Assembly: GCF_019925205.1 (NCBI RefSeq)
Contig: NC_083566.1
Span: forward strand, 37,145,558-37,209,557
Length of the DNA: 64,000 nt
Direction of reading: 5' to 3'
Source of the DNA: Metopolophium dirhodum
Lineage: Eukaryota; Arthropoda; Insecta; Hemiptera; Aphididae
Of this stretch, positions 47,757 through 57,980 are shown in pieces; within the stretch, counting starts at the first letter, position 1; the number at the start of each line of letters is the position of its first letter. The notes under the pieces are model-generated. The model was not told the DNA's origin and searched no databases. It was given only the letters and a program-made list of their open reading frames with translations. The position numbers and the translations under genes are program-made.

Positions 47757-48870
47757 TATATTATACGTATATTTTAAAATTAACCAAGTTTATTGTAAAA
47801 ATAACAATTTATAACATATTACTTATTTATTAATAAATAATTGTATAATATATTCGTATAATAATATACACTATTATACTCATAATATTCTTGATTAAAT
47901 TTTCAGTTGCTTTTTAGAATACAAAATTAATATTATCTTACGATTATTAATATTATATGTGACCATTATTAGTTTGTTTATAACTAGCTGCGATTCACTT
48001 ATATACATATGATTATATAAATTATGTTATCTTGTTATGCCATTTGAATTTTTATAGCCTGAAATTAGATTTTGTATACTGTGTACACTATACACCCGGC
48101 AGTAAGTTGACCCAAGTTCATTTTGGTCGAAAGTTGTTTGATCATTCGATGGTATACCTACAGTGTAAACAGAAGTCTAGTGGGGCGTAAATTAAATTGG
48201 CCGCCCCTCGATGGCGCCAATGGGGACCACAGTACTTCAGTTTTTGAATGAATAAAATATCCGGTTTGTTTGCAGCCACGGGACACAAACCATACACAGT
48301 ATGAAAGAAAAATAGAGCTCTCAAACAAAATTCAATCAGAAAAAAAATAATCACAAACACACACATATTATATTATATAGGTAGTATAGGTAGGTAGTTA
48401 TTTAAAAATAGAAAATCAATAAAATTATAGTTGTAGTAATTTACAAAAAAAAAAACAATGATACGACTTTAATGTTAGTGACGTTTATTATAGTAAAATA
48501 TTAAGTTTTAAGGAAAATTAGTAGAAATTTGTTTTAAACGTCGTATTAAAATTTCAATGTTGTATGTGAAAATAAAATGTATAACATGTATATAGTTCAT
48601 AACTGTATTGGTAGGTATACTAATATAAATTACAAAACAGAAAATAGTATAAATATTTAAAAACGATAATAGATTAATTCCTTTTATAGCACTAACGCAT
48701 AAAAAAATAAAACTAAAAACAATAGGACAGATACCATCTGAATAAAATTCTTTCTTAGAAAAACAAAATAAATCTTAGTTGTAAAACTTAACATAAAAAA
48801 ATAGAAATATTCCCCTTACATTAAAATATGATGGATAGCAATGACCACTTGAGTGAAAATTTGACACACT
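47757..48870. other. A+T-rich stretch, no gene seen
   Basis: A+T-rich with a small complex patch near 48170-48300 (minus frame 48142-48366, no motif). Confidence 0.55.
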
Positions 48871-48949
48871 TGTGTAATTCATCACTCCTATCTTATCTAC
48901 AAAGAACCAGTACCAGCATGAAAAAACTTACAATCGAACATGTTGCACT

Positions 48950-49126
48950 ATGTTCATTGAAGCATTTACAATCTTAAACAATTCATCTTCACTACAAAAA
49001 GCTTTAAGTGAAGAAATCTATATTTTCTCCACAAAATATACATTAGTTGACAATATTACAGAAGCTATTATGCACGGGCTTTTGATTTCAGATGTTAAAA
49101 AACCTTTAACTCGTATTCAATTTTAA
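48950..49126 (+). CDS. Unassigned 58-codon ORF, possible gene or transposon relic
   Basis: The frame is open from 48878 to 49126 (82 codons); from ATG 48950 it gives 58 residues. The peptide alternates helix-like charged and hydrophobic residues (SSSLQKALSEEIYIFSTKY, then LVDNITEAIMHGLLISDVKK), unlike the F/I/Y-rich chance frames nearby. I recognise no family. A remnant of a transposase or captured exon is possible. Confidence 0.2.
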   Translation: MFIEAFTILNNSSSLQKALSEEIYIFSTKYTLVDNITEAIMHGLLISDVKKPLTRIQF

Positions 49127-50150
49127 TAAAAAGTAGGCCAACAACAATCAATATTGAAGACTTAATAAAGTAAAAACATATCAACAATATTAATAACAAG
49201 CATCAAATAATATATTTGAATAGAACGTTTATGATTATTTGTGAATACATCGTCTAAAATTTGTTGTTTATGACGATACATTTGCACACAATGCCATTAA
49301 GAATATTGCACTGTGGAATAATATTAGTTATAATAAGTTGCAAAGGGTTGAAGTCAAATCGAAAGCCTCAGAGCACGTTAACGGATTATAAAGTATTGAA
49401 AATTGTAACTTTGGTTCTGAATTGAATATTAATTGAGATTTATAATTTCATTAAATAAAGAAATCGTCGACCGGATATTCTGAGAAATTAAAATGCAAGG
49501 TATGGAAATATTAATTTAAAAGTGCGTCAACTACACGAATACCCCAAGGGTGAATACAAAAAAAATTGGATGTTAATCTGATTATTCTACAGTTATTAGT
49601 GATGTGAATATTATTATCTATAAAATATGGATCAAACTATTAAATATGGTATATGAGCATCACCATTTAAAATAATTTTAAGTTTTTTATTTTATTATTG
49701 TTTTAATTGTATTAAGTTGATAACAGTACTTATATTTTAAATCGCATTTTATTTACAAATTTATAATAACTTTTTCCTTTGAGATTTTGATTAAATCTAA
49801 AAGCTATTTAGATAGGTACATGAAAACATATTATTTTATAATTAATTTTGATCCGAACCGAAACGATCATAAATTTTGAACTAGTGTCTATTATTACGCA
49901 TAGGTAAATTACGTTCAACTTACAGAATAACTAGGTAGTTAAAAACAAAATGGCGCTGGACAAAGCTTTAAATGCTTATTAACTTTTTTGTCTTTGTGTT
50001 TATGACAATACTTTTCAATAATAATTTATGAATGAACTATAAATTGAACTAGGTACATCATTCAGAACGTTTATACAAACATAAAACAAACATACATAGT
50101 TTAAATAATAAATATATTATGAAGTGATTTTAAAATAGTTTTTTAAAATT
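49127..50150. other. A+T-rich stretch, no gene seen
   Basis: A+T-rich sequence without a supported feature. Confidence 0.6.
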
Positions 50151-50154
50151 ATTT

Positions 50155-50550
50155 ATGATTAAGGTAAATTCTATTATTTTAAACTTCCAAATACACGATT
50201 CACTGTTTTCATTAAAATGTAATTTTCTCAAACTCGGTTTTCAGTTAATAATTTCATTATTCAATCACGCAAACTTAACTACAGTATTTAATAACATTAA
50301 CATTTTTTTTTATTATAATAGACTATTTCTCGATTTGTTTATTCTATTTTTAATTATTATTACCTTTAAATGCAAAACAAGATCCCTTATAAATAATAAT
50401 TGTTATGTACCTAGCAATTTTAAAATATTTAAAATACATACAGACAATTCCATCGTTTTATACGCAATCAAAGTTCAAATGTTGACGAAAGTCGTCATAT
50501 CACGAATTTTCGAAAATTGTTTTGTTGTTAAGGAAGCATACGTTTTTTAA
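50155..50550 (+). CDS. 131-codon ORF in A+T-rich DNA, unassigned
   Basis: I do not recognise the protein. It is unusual for its setting: in DNA near 75% A+T a stop is expected about every 11-12 codons, so 131 open codons are unlikely by chance (my rough estimate). The N-terminal half is hydrophobic, with a possible membrane segment (LFLDLFILFLIIITF, about residues 57-71). The C-terminal half is more balanced (HTDNSIVLYAIKVQMLTK, then VVISRIFENCFVVKEAYVF). The start context is poor (T at -3). It may be a gene, an exon or a transposon relic. Confidence 0.22.
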   Translation: MIKVNSIILNFQIHDSLFSLKCNFLKLGFQLIISLFNHANLTTVFNNINIFFYYNRLFLDLFILFLIIITFKCKTRSLINNNCYVPSNFKIFKIHTDNSIVLYAIKVQMLTKVVISRIFENCFVVKEAYVF

Positions 50551-50994
50551 ACGTTGACAATTTAAGACAATATTCATTATTAGTGTACCTTACGAACGCA
50601 TAGAAATATAAAAAATGCATAATATGCACAATAATATCATGGTTACCTACATGGACGTTTAAAATTCTAAACTTAAGGGAATTTGATATTTAAAAGAAAA
50701 ATTACGATAATAGTTATTCCATTGTTACTTAAAAATTATTATTGAGTAAACACAATAATATTTTCAAAATTTTAATGTTAATTTTATGCTATTATAGTAT
50801 TATACCACAAACATATTCATACAGTTCAATGGTACATCGTTATTGACTTATGAGTTAGTAATGTTATATGGAATTATATTCCAATAATTATAATATAAGC
50901 AGTGCGACTTGTTTTTAGTAAAATTAATTTCAACTCACCGTATTTTTAATAGAAAAATTTATTACTTAAAGCGAAAAATTTATATATAATAAAA
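50551..50994. other. A+T-rich stretch, no gene seen
   Basis: Nothing supported. Confidence 0.6.
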
Positions 50995-51120
50995 TATATA
51001 GGTTTGCTCAGAATCGTATTTCGTAGAGAATGATTTATCATTGAATTAAAATTTAATACATCCATTACAGTGACCTCAGGTCACTCAACAACTACACAGC
51101 AAAGTCACTCTTCCGTATTT
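50995..51120 (+). repeat. Stub of the 5165-type dispersed repeat
   Basis: TTGCTCAGAATCG, then TATCATTGAATTAAAATTTA, CATCCATTACAGTGACC and ACACAGCAAAGTCACT follow the same order as 5190-5310 (GCTCAGAATGG, ATATCATTGAATTCAAGTTT, ATCCATTATACAATGACC). It is a truncated copy in the same orientation. Confidence 0.65.
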
Positions 51121-51586
51121 TTTTTTTTTATTTAATTATACGCGTTATACCTTATTTTTTAAGTGCTATACATATAATACCATTAAATCTTGAATAATTA
51201 GAATTTCAGTTTGACCACACTTGACTGCTACAGATCCTAATGAAGATTTCATATTTAAACAATTATTATTATATTCATACCTACTTACAGTTTAAATTTA
51301 GTTAAGTTATTTTTTTTTCCCCCATAATTAATAAATACTTCAATACCTTTGTAAACAATACATTTATGAAACTTTAAAGCGATATTTATGTTTAATTAAT
51401 AATCATCAAATATCGTCATATCGTTCATTTTAAGCCCGTTTCTGATATTTGAGGTTAGCCGCCTTTGCACACGAACGCCCACGAACCTTACATATTTCAT
51501 GTTTTTCAAACACGTAACCAGTTATATATGCTAATATTTGGCACCGTTTAGTTATTCCGATCGGTTTACTACAAGTTTATCGTAGG

Positions 51587-51610
51587 TAGGTAGGTTAGCT
51601 AACCTACCTA
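51587..51610. repeat. 24-bp perfect palindrome
   Basis: TAGGTAGGTTAG (51587-51598) is followed immediately by its exact reverse complement (51599-51610), with no spacer and no mismatch. It is built on the TAGGTA word that recurs throughout the window. Confidence 0.9.
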
Positions 51611-52632
51611 TTTATTTATTTGTGCATTCTAAGGGGTCAATCGAAAATAGTACGAACAGCTCCGACGAAGCTATTAATCCGGAACGACGTAGTTCGGACT
51701 TTTCGAATTACCGTTTTAAATCGATACCGTAGACAAAGAAACGTTTCTATACACTGTTTAAACGCGTTTTAAATAATATAAACGCCGAACGCGCTTCGAA
51801 TTTAAACACCACAAAATATAAACAAACAACCCCCCGAACGTTTTACAAATAAAAATTTGACTCTCGGCGAAAATATTACAATGAACTATATTTTGATTCC
51901 GCGGTCGTCGCCGTACGCGCCTATGTCGGCGAAAAGCCCGTATCGAGAACTTAATTTTTCACCCAGCGCGGAGTTTTACTAGAAAACGAATTTCTCAAGC
52001 GACAGTAATAAATATGTTTTATTCTTATCCGGGGGGGAGTCTCATGGGGTACGCCGTCGGGCCGACTGTACTTGGTCATGGCCGTTGGCCGAGAAGCAGT
52101 GGCCCCCGGAAAAGCGCCGCTCATATTATACGACCGTTTACGAAGGATAAACACATATTTCGAGGAAATCTCGTCGGCGTATGAACACGCCCGTCCCACG
52201 CCGGATTCGCGACCACCGCAGAATTGTATAATCGTCGCCGAGGAGCGAAGACTGCTGCAACAGCGGCTAAGACGACTAAGACGACGATGATAATTACCGC
52301 TGTTGTTGGCATTGTATTTTCCCCACACAACTGGAAATCGCAATTAGTACCGAAATGTGGAGTGCCGAGCGCATGTTTGTGTTTGCACTCGACGAGCGCG
52401 TATATATATGTATATATATATATTTATAGGTATATTACGCGTGCACATAATATTATGTATAAAATATATATATATATACATATTATGCGTATAATATGTG
52501 TAAACACACACTCGCCCGTCGCGATTAAAACGCGGTGAGGGGGATGGGGGAGGGGTGGTTCGAGCGTGAAGAACGAGCGCCTCCGACGGCGGCGGAAAAG
52601 TCGTCGGACGGTCGTGCGCGCGTGTGTGTATG

Positions 52633-52702
52633 TGTGGGTGTGTGAGGCGGGGTGAGTGTGGGTGTGTGAGGCGGGGTGAGGGTGTGTGTGTGTGTGTGTG
52701 TG
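52633..52702 (+). repeat. 24-bp minisatellite (2 units) plus (GT)n
   Basis: A 24-bp unit containing GTGTGAGGCGGGGTGAG occupies 52633-52656 and is repeated exactly at 52657-52680. A (GT)n run follows to 52702. The plus strand is strongly G-rich. Confidence 0.9.
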
Positions 52703-53006
52703 TCGAGTTCATCGGCCGTAATTAATTCCGAAAGTTTACCCATCACGCCCGACAACGGCAAAACCCGGCGTCCTGGCCGTGCGGTCGTGTGGCGGTGGCG
52801 GGTGGTGGGTCGGCGTGGGGCGGAATGATGGCGAAACGCCGACGCGTATTCAGTTACGTTGTCTAATTGGCCGTCCGCTAAAAGCGACTCTCGCACATTA
52901 TAAAATCGTAACGAGCGGGCGCGCGCGCACATCCCGAGTTTATTGATATAGTAAGTGATAACATATTATAACAATGTAATTGGTAATAGTAGGTAAATTA
53001 AAAAAT

Positions 53007-53221
53007 AGGTATATTCGACGGGAACAGAAATATTTAGCCCAAAACAAGTTTAACTGGCCTGTGGGAACGATGACGGACCAGTTTGGAGCTTGGGAATATG
53101 ATTGGTGACATGATGGCTACATTAAACACGAGACCAAACAGTTCGAGAGGTGACAAAATGGATCTCCGACGGAAAGAAATCACTAAGGCGGCCAAGGCAA
53201 ATACGGGTAGACGGAGAATGA
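53007..53221 (+). mobile_element. LINE relic: C-terminus of an RTE-type reverse transcriptase, frame broken
   Basis: From 53007 one frame reads RYIRREQKYLAQNKFNWPVG then TMTDQFGAWEYDW and stops at 53106. A second frame (53141-53218) reads VREVTKWISDGKKSLRRPRQ then IRVDGE. Together they follow the order ...F.WAGH.ARM.D.RW...VT.W...GKRS.GRP..R..D.., which I recall as the C-terminal tail of insect RTE-type endonuclease-reverse transcriptases. At least one frameshift and several stops separate the parts, so it is a dead fragment. Confidence 0.55.
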
Positions 53222-53299
53222 GGAGTGACCTGAAATGCTAGAAGTAATAATCAGCAAAAAATTAGCTAGGTAACGATAGTGTGATGTGGTGGTGGTGCA

Positions 53300-55019
53300 G
53301 GTCATCAAGTTGTGAAAGAATGAGAAGATATATATTATTTAATAATAGGTATATAGGCGCTGCGGTTCGTTATAATGTCTGTGCATGGTAACATAATACA
53401 TATTATTATGATTATAATATCGACTGCCATAGTGGCAATTCATTCGCAGTGCGTTGTAGATGGTATTCATATTGTCATCATCTAAAAAAAAAGAAAAAAA
53501 TGATAATATCATAATCGAGCTATTATAAATTACTTAGGATTTTACGTTTATCGATGAATACCGACGACCAGCCTGCAGCAGCCTCCCCCCTCCCCACCCG
53601 GCCGCTTATTTGACATAAATCCGTATATTTTAATAATACTATTACGATTATAGGCAGTAATAATATACAATTAGGTATAATAACTCAGTGATTAGTTCAA
53701 ACAATAATACAATATAATCGCATAAAATACGCATAAAGTACAACAAACTTATATTATACTGATATTAACGTGGTTTTATTTTCCGACATCAACCGTGACA
53801 TTTTTGCCGTGACAAATCCTCCAATTACAATACAAGTTAAGTTATAAAGATGGTTTTTATAATATTTTGATTTCGGACTAATCAAAGAAAGTTGAACTTT
53901 AACCTAACCATTTTAGTTATATATTATAATAACTGTCCACTGTACACTGAACATATAATTTATGTGACATAGGTAAGTAAACCTCAACTGTTGAATACAT
54001 AATTACTTTCAAACTCGACTAATCGATATTTATGCAGATAGTTATACAAACTATATTATATTGCATATCGAATCACAGCATAATAGTGTAGCTTCCCTAC
54101 CTGTACGTATCGTTATTGAAAATTTCCTAATTTAAATATAATGTGGTTTTAATTGAGATAAACGGAGCGTTATATTAATTAAATATTAGAAATAATTAGC
54201 ACAACATATCCGTACCTATTAGGTTAATTTTTTTTGAGGATCAACTACATAATATATTTTTTGCCTTAGATTAATTAATATTATTTATATTTGATTATTC
54301 TTATAAATTTAGATTTTTTTTTTTAAAATAAAAATTGTATTATATTATATCTTGAATATATACAATTAAATTAAGCACTCGCAGAGACCAGAATTTTGAT
54401 GTAGGTATTGGAATAATGATCAACTATGTAGCCCAAATTGTATAGTTTTACGATATCGTTAAGTTCAAAGTGTTTCTATTCACCCCGTTTTACGGTACAT
54501 ACACATAATACAAAGCGGTTCAATTACTTCACACAAATTTTCTGGTATGGGGAATTCCTTTCAGACCTCCATACAATTTAGAATGTGGTCGATAATTGAG
54601 CTTAAATGTCGGCTGTACGTTGCATGATCGGAACAATGGAGGTTCCGTTCTAGCCATCAGGTAGATAACTGTGAGAGAACTTCGTGTGACAAATATTTAG
54701 TTTAGTTTATTCATTACGGTTTATAACTTATAAGCTATTGACGTTTGGCCAGAGATGAGAGATCAATGCTTTATCTTGCATATAGTTTGTTTTCCGTGTA
54801 AATACGTCATTCAGTACTCTATAGACTAATGTAGTAGGTATCTATGTTTCCGCTTGTACCGACTAGTGATGCAAAGGATAGTGTTTTGATATCGGTGTTG
54901 CTTATTGCATTTCCAACTGCCTTTTAAACCTTCTCATTTCCTGTACCTATTACACATGAATTAAACTTAAATATTACTCAAGACAAGTACTATACTACCT
55001 ACAATGGATATTATACACG
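53300..55019. other. A+T-rich stretch with small palindromic sites
   Basis: No gene seen. A perfect kappa-B-type word GGGGAATTCC is at 54549-54558, and CGGAAC/GTTCCG, an inverted pair with a 7-nt spacer, lies near 54629-54647. Both may be chance. Confidence 0.5.
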
Positions 55020-55027
55020 CATAGATA

Positions 55028-55378
55028 CAGGCGCGGACTGGTAAAATAGGGCACGGGATACTACACAATTTAAAGGGAAAATAACAAAGATTGTTGTGGC
55101 AAATTTAAAATATGTAAATTATTTATAAAATATTAATATATTTTATTTTATTTAAAAAAAATTGAATATACGTTAAAAACGTAAATAAGTACCAAGTTAC
55201 AACAAACTTTCAATCGAAATTCTACAATATTATAGAGTACTAATTTTCGTAGGTTGGTTTCGATCTGATGTTCATTAGGTGTCTACAGTCTTTAAATATA
55301 TAATAAATAATATTTGGCAAATATATTTTAGGGCAAGGGATGCTGTAGCATCCCAGCATTCTAGCCAGTCCGCGACTG
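55028..55378. mobile_element. hAT-type MITE with 8-bp target duplication
   Basis: The left end CAGGCGCGGACTGG (55028-55041) and the inverted right end CAGTCGCGGACTGG (read from 55378) match at 13 of 14 positions. The flanks CATAGATA (55020-55027) and CATATGTA (55379-55386) form an imperfect 8-bp duplication, the length typical of hAT elements, and CAG(T/G)-GCGGA ends are common in that group. The 351-bp interior has no ORF. Confidence 0.8.
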
Positions 55379-55432
55379 CATATGTATACATACATAAATA
55401 ATTATAGTCAGATAAATTAATATCATAATAAT

Positions 55433-56056
55433 ACAGGGCGATTCACTAAGCATGCTCAACTCCATATATTTTCTTTAATAATGAACTTTTTTAATTATGA
55501 TTTTTGATTTTTTGATTTTTTTTATACCTTTTTAGGTGTGTCCTACGGTGGTACAAACTTCTTGTTTTTTAATGAAATTTAACATTTTTTACTGTATTAA
55601 GCAAATCATTGTTTTTTAATATATTCATGAATCTAAATCAAAATTCAATCGAGTACCTAGTTTCTAAATTATTAATGTGTAGTGTGTATACTAAGAAAAA
55701 TAATCCTTAAAAATGGTTTTATAAAAATATAGAACAGCTGGTGTAATATTGGATCTAGTATATTTGTTATATTCGAACATTTTTACAAATTATTATAAAA
55801 TGTTGTTGGATTAATATTAATTACTTAAGTTTTTTAATCATCATACCCTATTAATATCTTCCATACCCATTGTCATGGACCATAGTACAACAAATTTATA
55901 AAACTCAACAACTGCTAGTTTGAATTTCGAATTTACTCGATTTAGATATTATATATGAAGATTTTGAAAAAAAAAACTCTACTTATCAATTTAAAGTAAA
56001 AGAGGTTGGTTGTCAGTCGATAAAAAAAAAAGTTTGTATCGGCACGGGACACCCCT
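55433..56056. mobile_element. Probable DNA-transposon debris
   Basis: The left edge starts TACAGGGCGATTCACTAAGC, a terminal-repeat-like word, and the right part ends GGCACGGGACACCCC (56041-56055), resembling the inverse of the GGGTGTCCCGTG end of the element at 32054. The two ends do not match each other well, so this may be two adjacent or nested fragments. No ORF. Confidence 0.4.
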
Positions 56057-57190
56057 TAAATGGTATAAAAAATATCTAAGTATTTGAAAATACGGCATGG
56101 TGCAAGCATTATGGATGAAAAAGCTGTTGTAGGTATCTACCTAATAATATAACATAGCTTTATACTATTTCGTAGTCTTATTATTTCTACTATCAGCTAG
56201 TATGAGTTTAGTATAGCGTTCTACAATAAGAACATTAACTTAGTTTATTCTTTTGTAGTACAATTGTATTATTTTTTACTAGAAGAATTCCTGCTAGAAA
56301 AAAAACACAATCTTGAAACTAAATGTACACGTATATAATATTATCTTAAGAACGCATGTTTGTAATGTACAATAGCTGCACATCTGTGTAAACTTTTGTA
56401 ACTTTCTGTTAATTTATTTACCATGTCATCTGAAATACTAATATATACATTTTCATGTAAATACGTGTTATTATGAAAACTCGCAGTTTTGCAAAAGAAG
56501 CCCGAGTGCTGAACGGTCGGTTGAGAGCATGGGAGGCACAGAGATGACATTCCGCTACCGTAGACAAGCCAAAACGCTTTTAGAAAAATGTTATAATTTT
56601 AAATTTCAAAGTTTTTCGTCACGGATGATATTATTGCAGTTGCACATTCCAGTTTTTTTCCAGACGGACGCCTCCGGTCTAGTATTCATGAGACACGATG
56701 CATGACACATCATTTTTCACATTAGGAATTAAAAGTTCATTAATTATTATAAATTACGATTATTTACGTGTATTTAAAAAAAAATATGTACGAAATTTAT
56801 TGTCATTTATACAACATTAAAAATATGTATTACCTATAGTTGGTTAGGCTATAGAATATTAATGTAATTTCTATGATTTTGCTAGTTTTTAATTTTACTG
56901 TATCTTTTAACAATTTTATTTTTGTATAAATTATTAAATTCTTTGCACATTTCTTAACTTAAACATTTAAAATAAATATTTATGTTGAAAAGTTTAATGA
57001 TGTGCCGATGAGCATTGAGCAGTGACATATTAAATTACAACAGTTCTGATAAGTATGGTTGTAGTAAAAAATACCATAATTATTAGAAAAACAATAAGAT
57101 AAAAAATATCATAAAAAGTATTTTAAATAATATTAATTTTAGATTTTTACGTCATTATTATCAGATGTTAGCCTTAATTACAATTATTTA
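56057..57190. other. A+T-rich stretch, no gene seen
   Basis: A 69-codon minus frame (56341-56550) has no domain. Otherwise nothing supported. Confidence 0.55.
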
Positions 57191-57192
57191 CT

Positions 57193-57212
57193 AATCAATC
57201 AATCAATCAATC
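57193..57212 (+). repeat. (AATC)5 microsatellite
   Basis: Five uninterrupted AATC units. Confidence 0.95.
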
Positions 57213-57980
57213 AAGAGATGAATTATTTACCATTGAATTATGTAGACAATGATTAATAATATTGTTAAAATACAATATTATAATATACTAGGTAGTAGGT
57301 AGATAGGTACCTAATACCTATATAATATTATTTTTGTAACATTTATAAAAAACTGAATGTAAATATTTAATTTAACTTCCTCGCAGCGCACAGGATTAAA
57401 CGTAACACTGGAATCGTGATTTACTATTGTAAATCAACGTTTGGAGTGTCACAAATCATGGGTGACTTCCTCGAAAAAAAAATATATTTAATTTAATTCA
57501 TCGCTATACGTTTGTTCATTTTATCAGAGGGAAACCAGGAAACGTAATAAACCCTGCTCTAATTTAGTAGGAAAATCCAATTTTGAGCTTAGCAAAGTAT
57601 TTAAATAATATCACCCCTTGCATATATTATTTTATAGTAATCATTGATTTTTTTTATTTAATTTTTTGTTTTTCTTCTATTCCAAGCTATAAAATCTTTT
57701 TTTTTCTCTTAATTGCTGTTGCTTCCAACGACTTGTGCAACATTAGTCATGGTCATTAGCCAAGGGGAGTATTGTAGAGCAGGGTCTTTAAGGTTTTCGG
57801 GACGCGTGTTTTACGGTGTGGAACGAAAGGGTGTAGAAATTCGAGGAGCGGAAGCCGGATCCGAAAACCCAAGCCGTGTACACTAGTGTCGTGTAGGTAA
57901 CCTATTTAAGGCATGGCCAATAGCGTATCACACGTGAAATCGCTTGGAAATTTGTTGATTTAGTGATGGCCATCGGTCGT
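57213..57980. other. A+T-rich stretch, then a small CpG-containing patch
   Basis: 57285-57325 is a cluster of TAGGTA/TACCTA words. The patch at 57770-57980 is complex and CpG-containing (GGACGCGTGTTTTACGGTGT near 57801) with no ORF; possible regulatory block. Confidence 0.35.

Larger units (their letters stand above)
51421..52940. promoter_or_regulatory. Largest CpG-rich block, with microsatellites and ORFs on both strands
   Basis: The most G+C-rich sequence in the window. It holds a G-run segment at 52538-52558, (TA)n runs near 52401-52427 and 52459-52478, and overlapping frames up to 135 codons on both strands (51951-52343 and 52525-52932 minus; 52072-52290 plus). One minus-strand start at 52743 has good context (G at -3, G at +4) and reads MGKLSELITADELD, then runs straight into the CA repeat, which argues against coding. 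On the plus strand ATTGG at 52866 and TATAAAAT at 52899 form a CCAAT/TATA pair. Promoter or 5' UTR is the likeliest role. Confidence 0.4.

Noticed and set aside
52121..52330. Minus-strand ORF with a hydrophobic N-terminal segment, suggestive of a signal or membrane anchor
   Set aside because: It overlaps frames on both strands in a G+C-rich block and the hydrophobic run comes from repeated GTT/GTA codons; no further support.
54549..54558. Kappa-B/Dorsal site GGGGAATTCC
   Set aside because: A single 10-bp word without clustering or promoter context; not enough to call regulatory.
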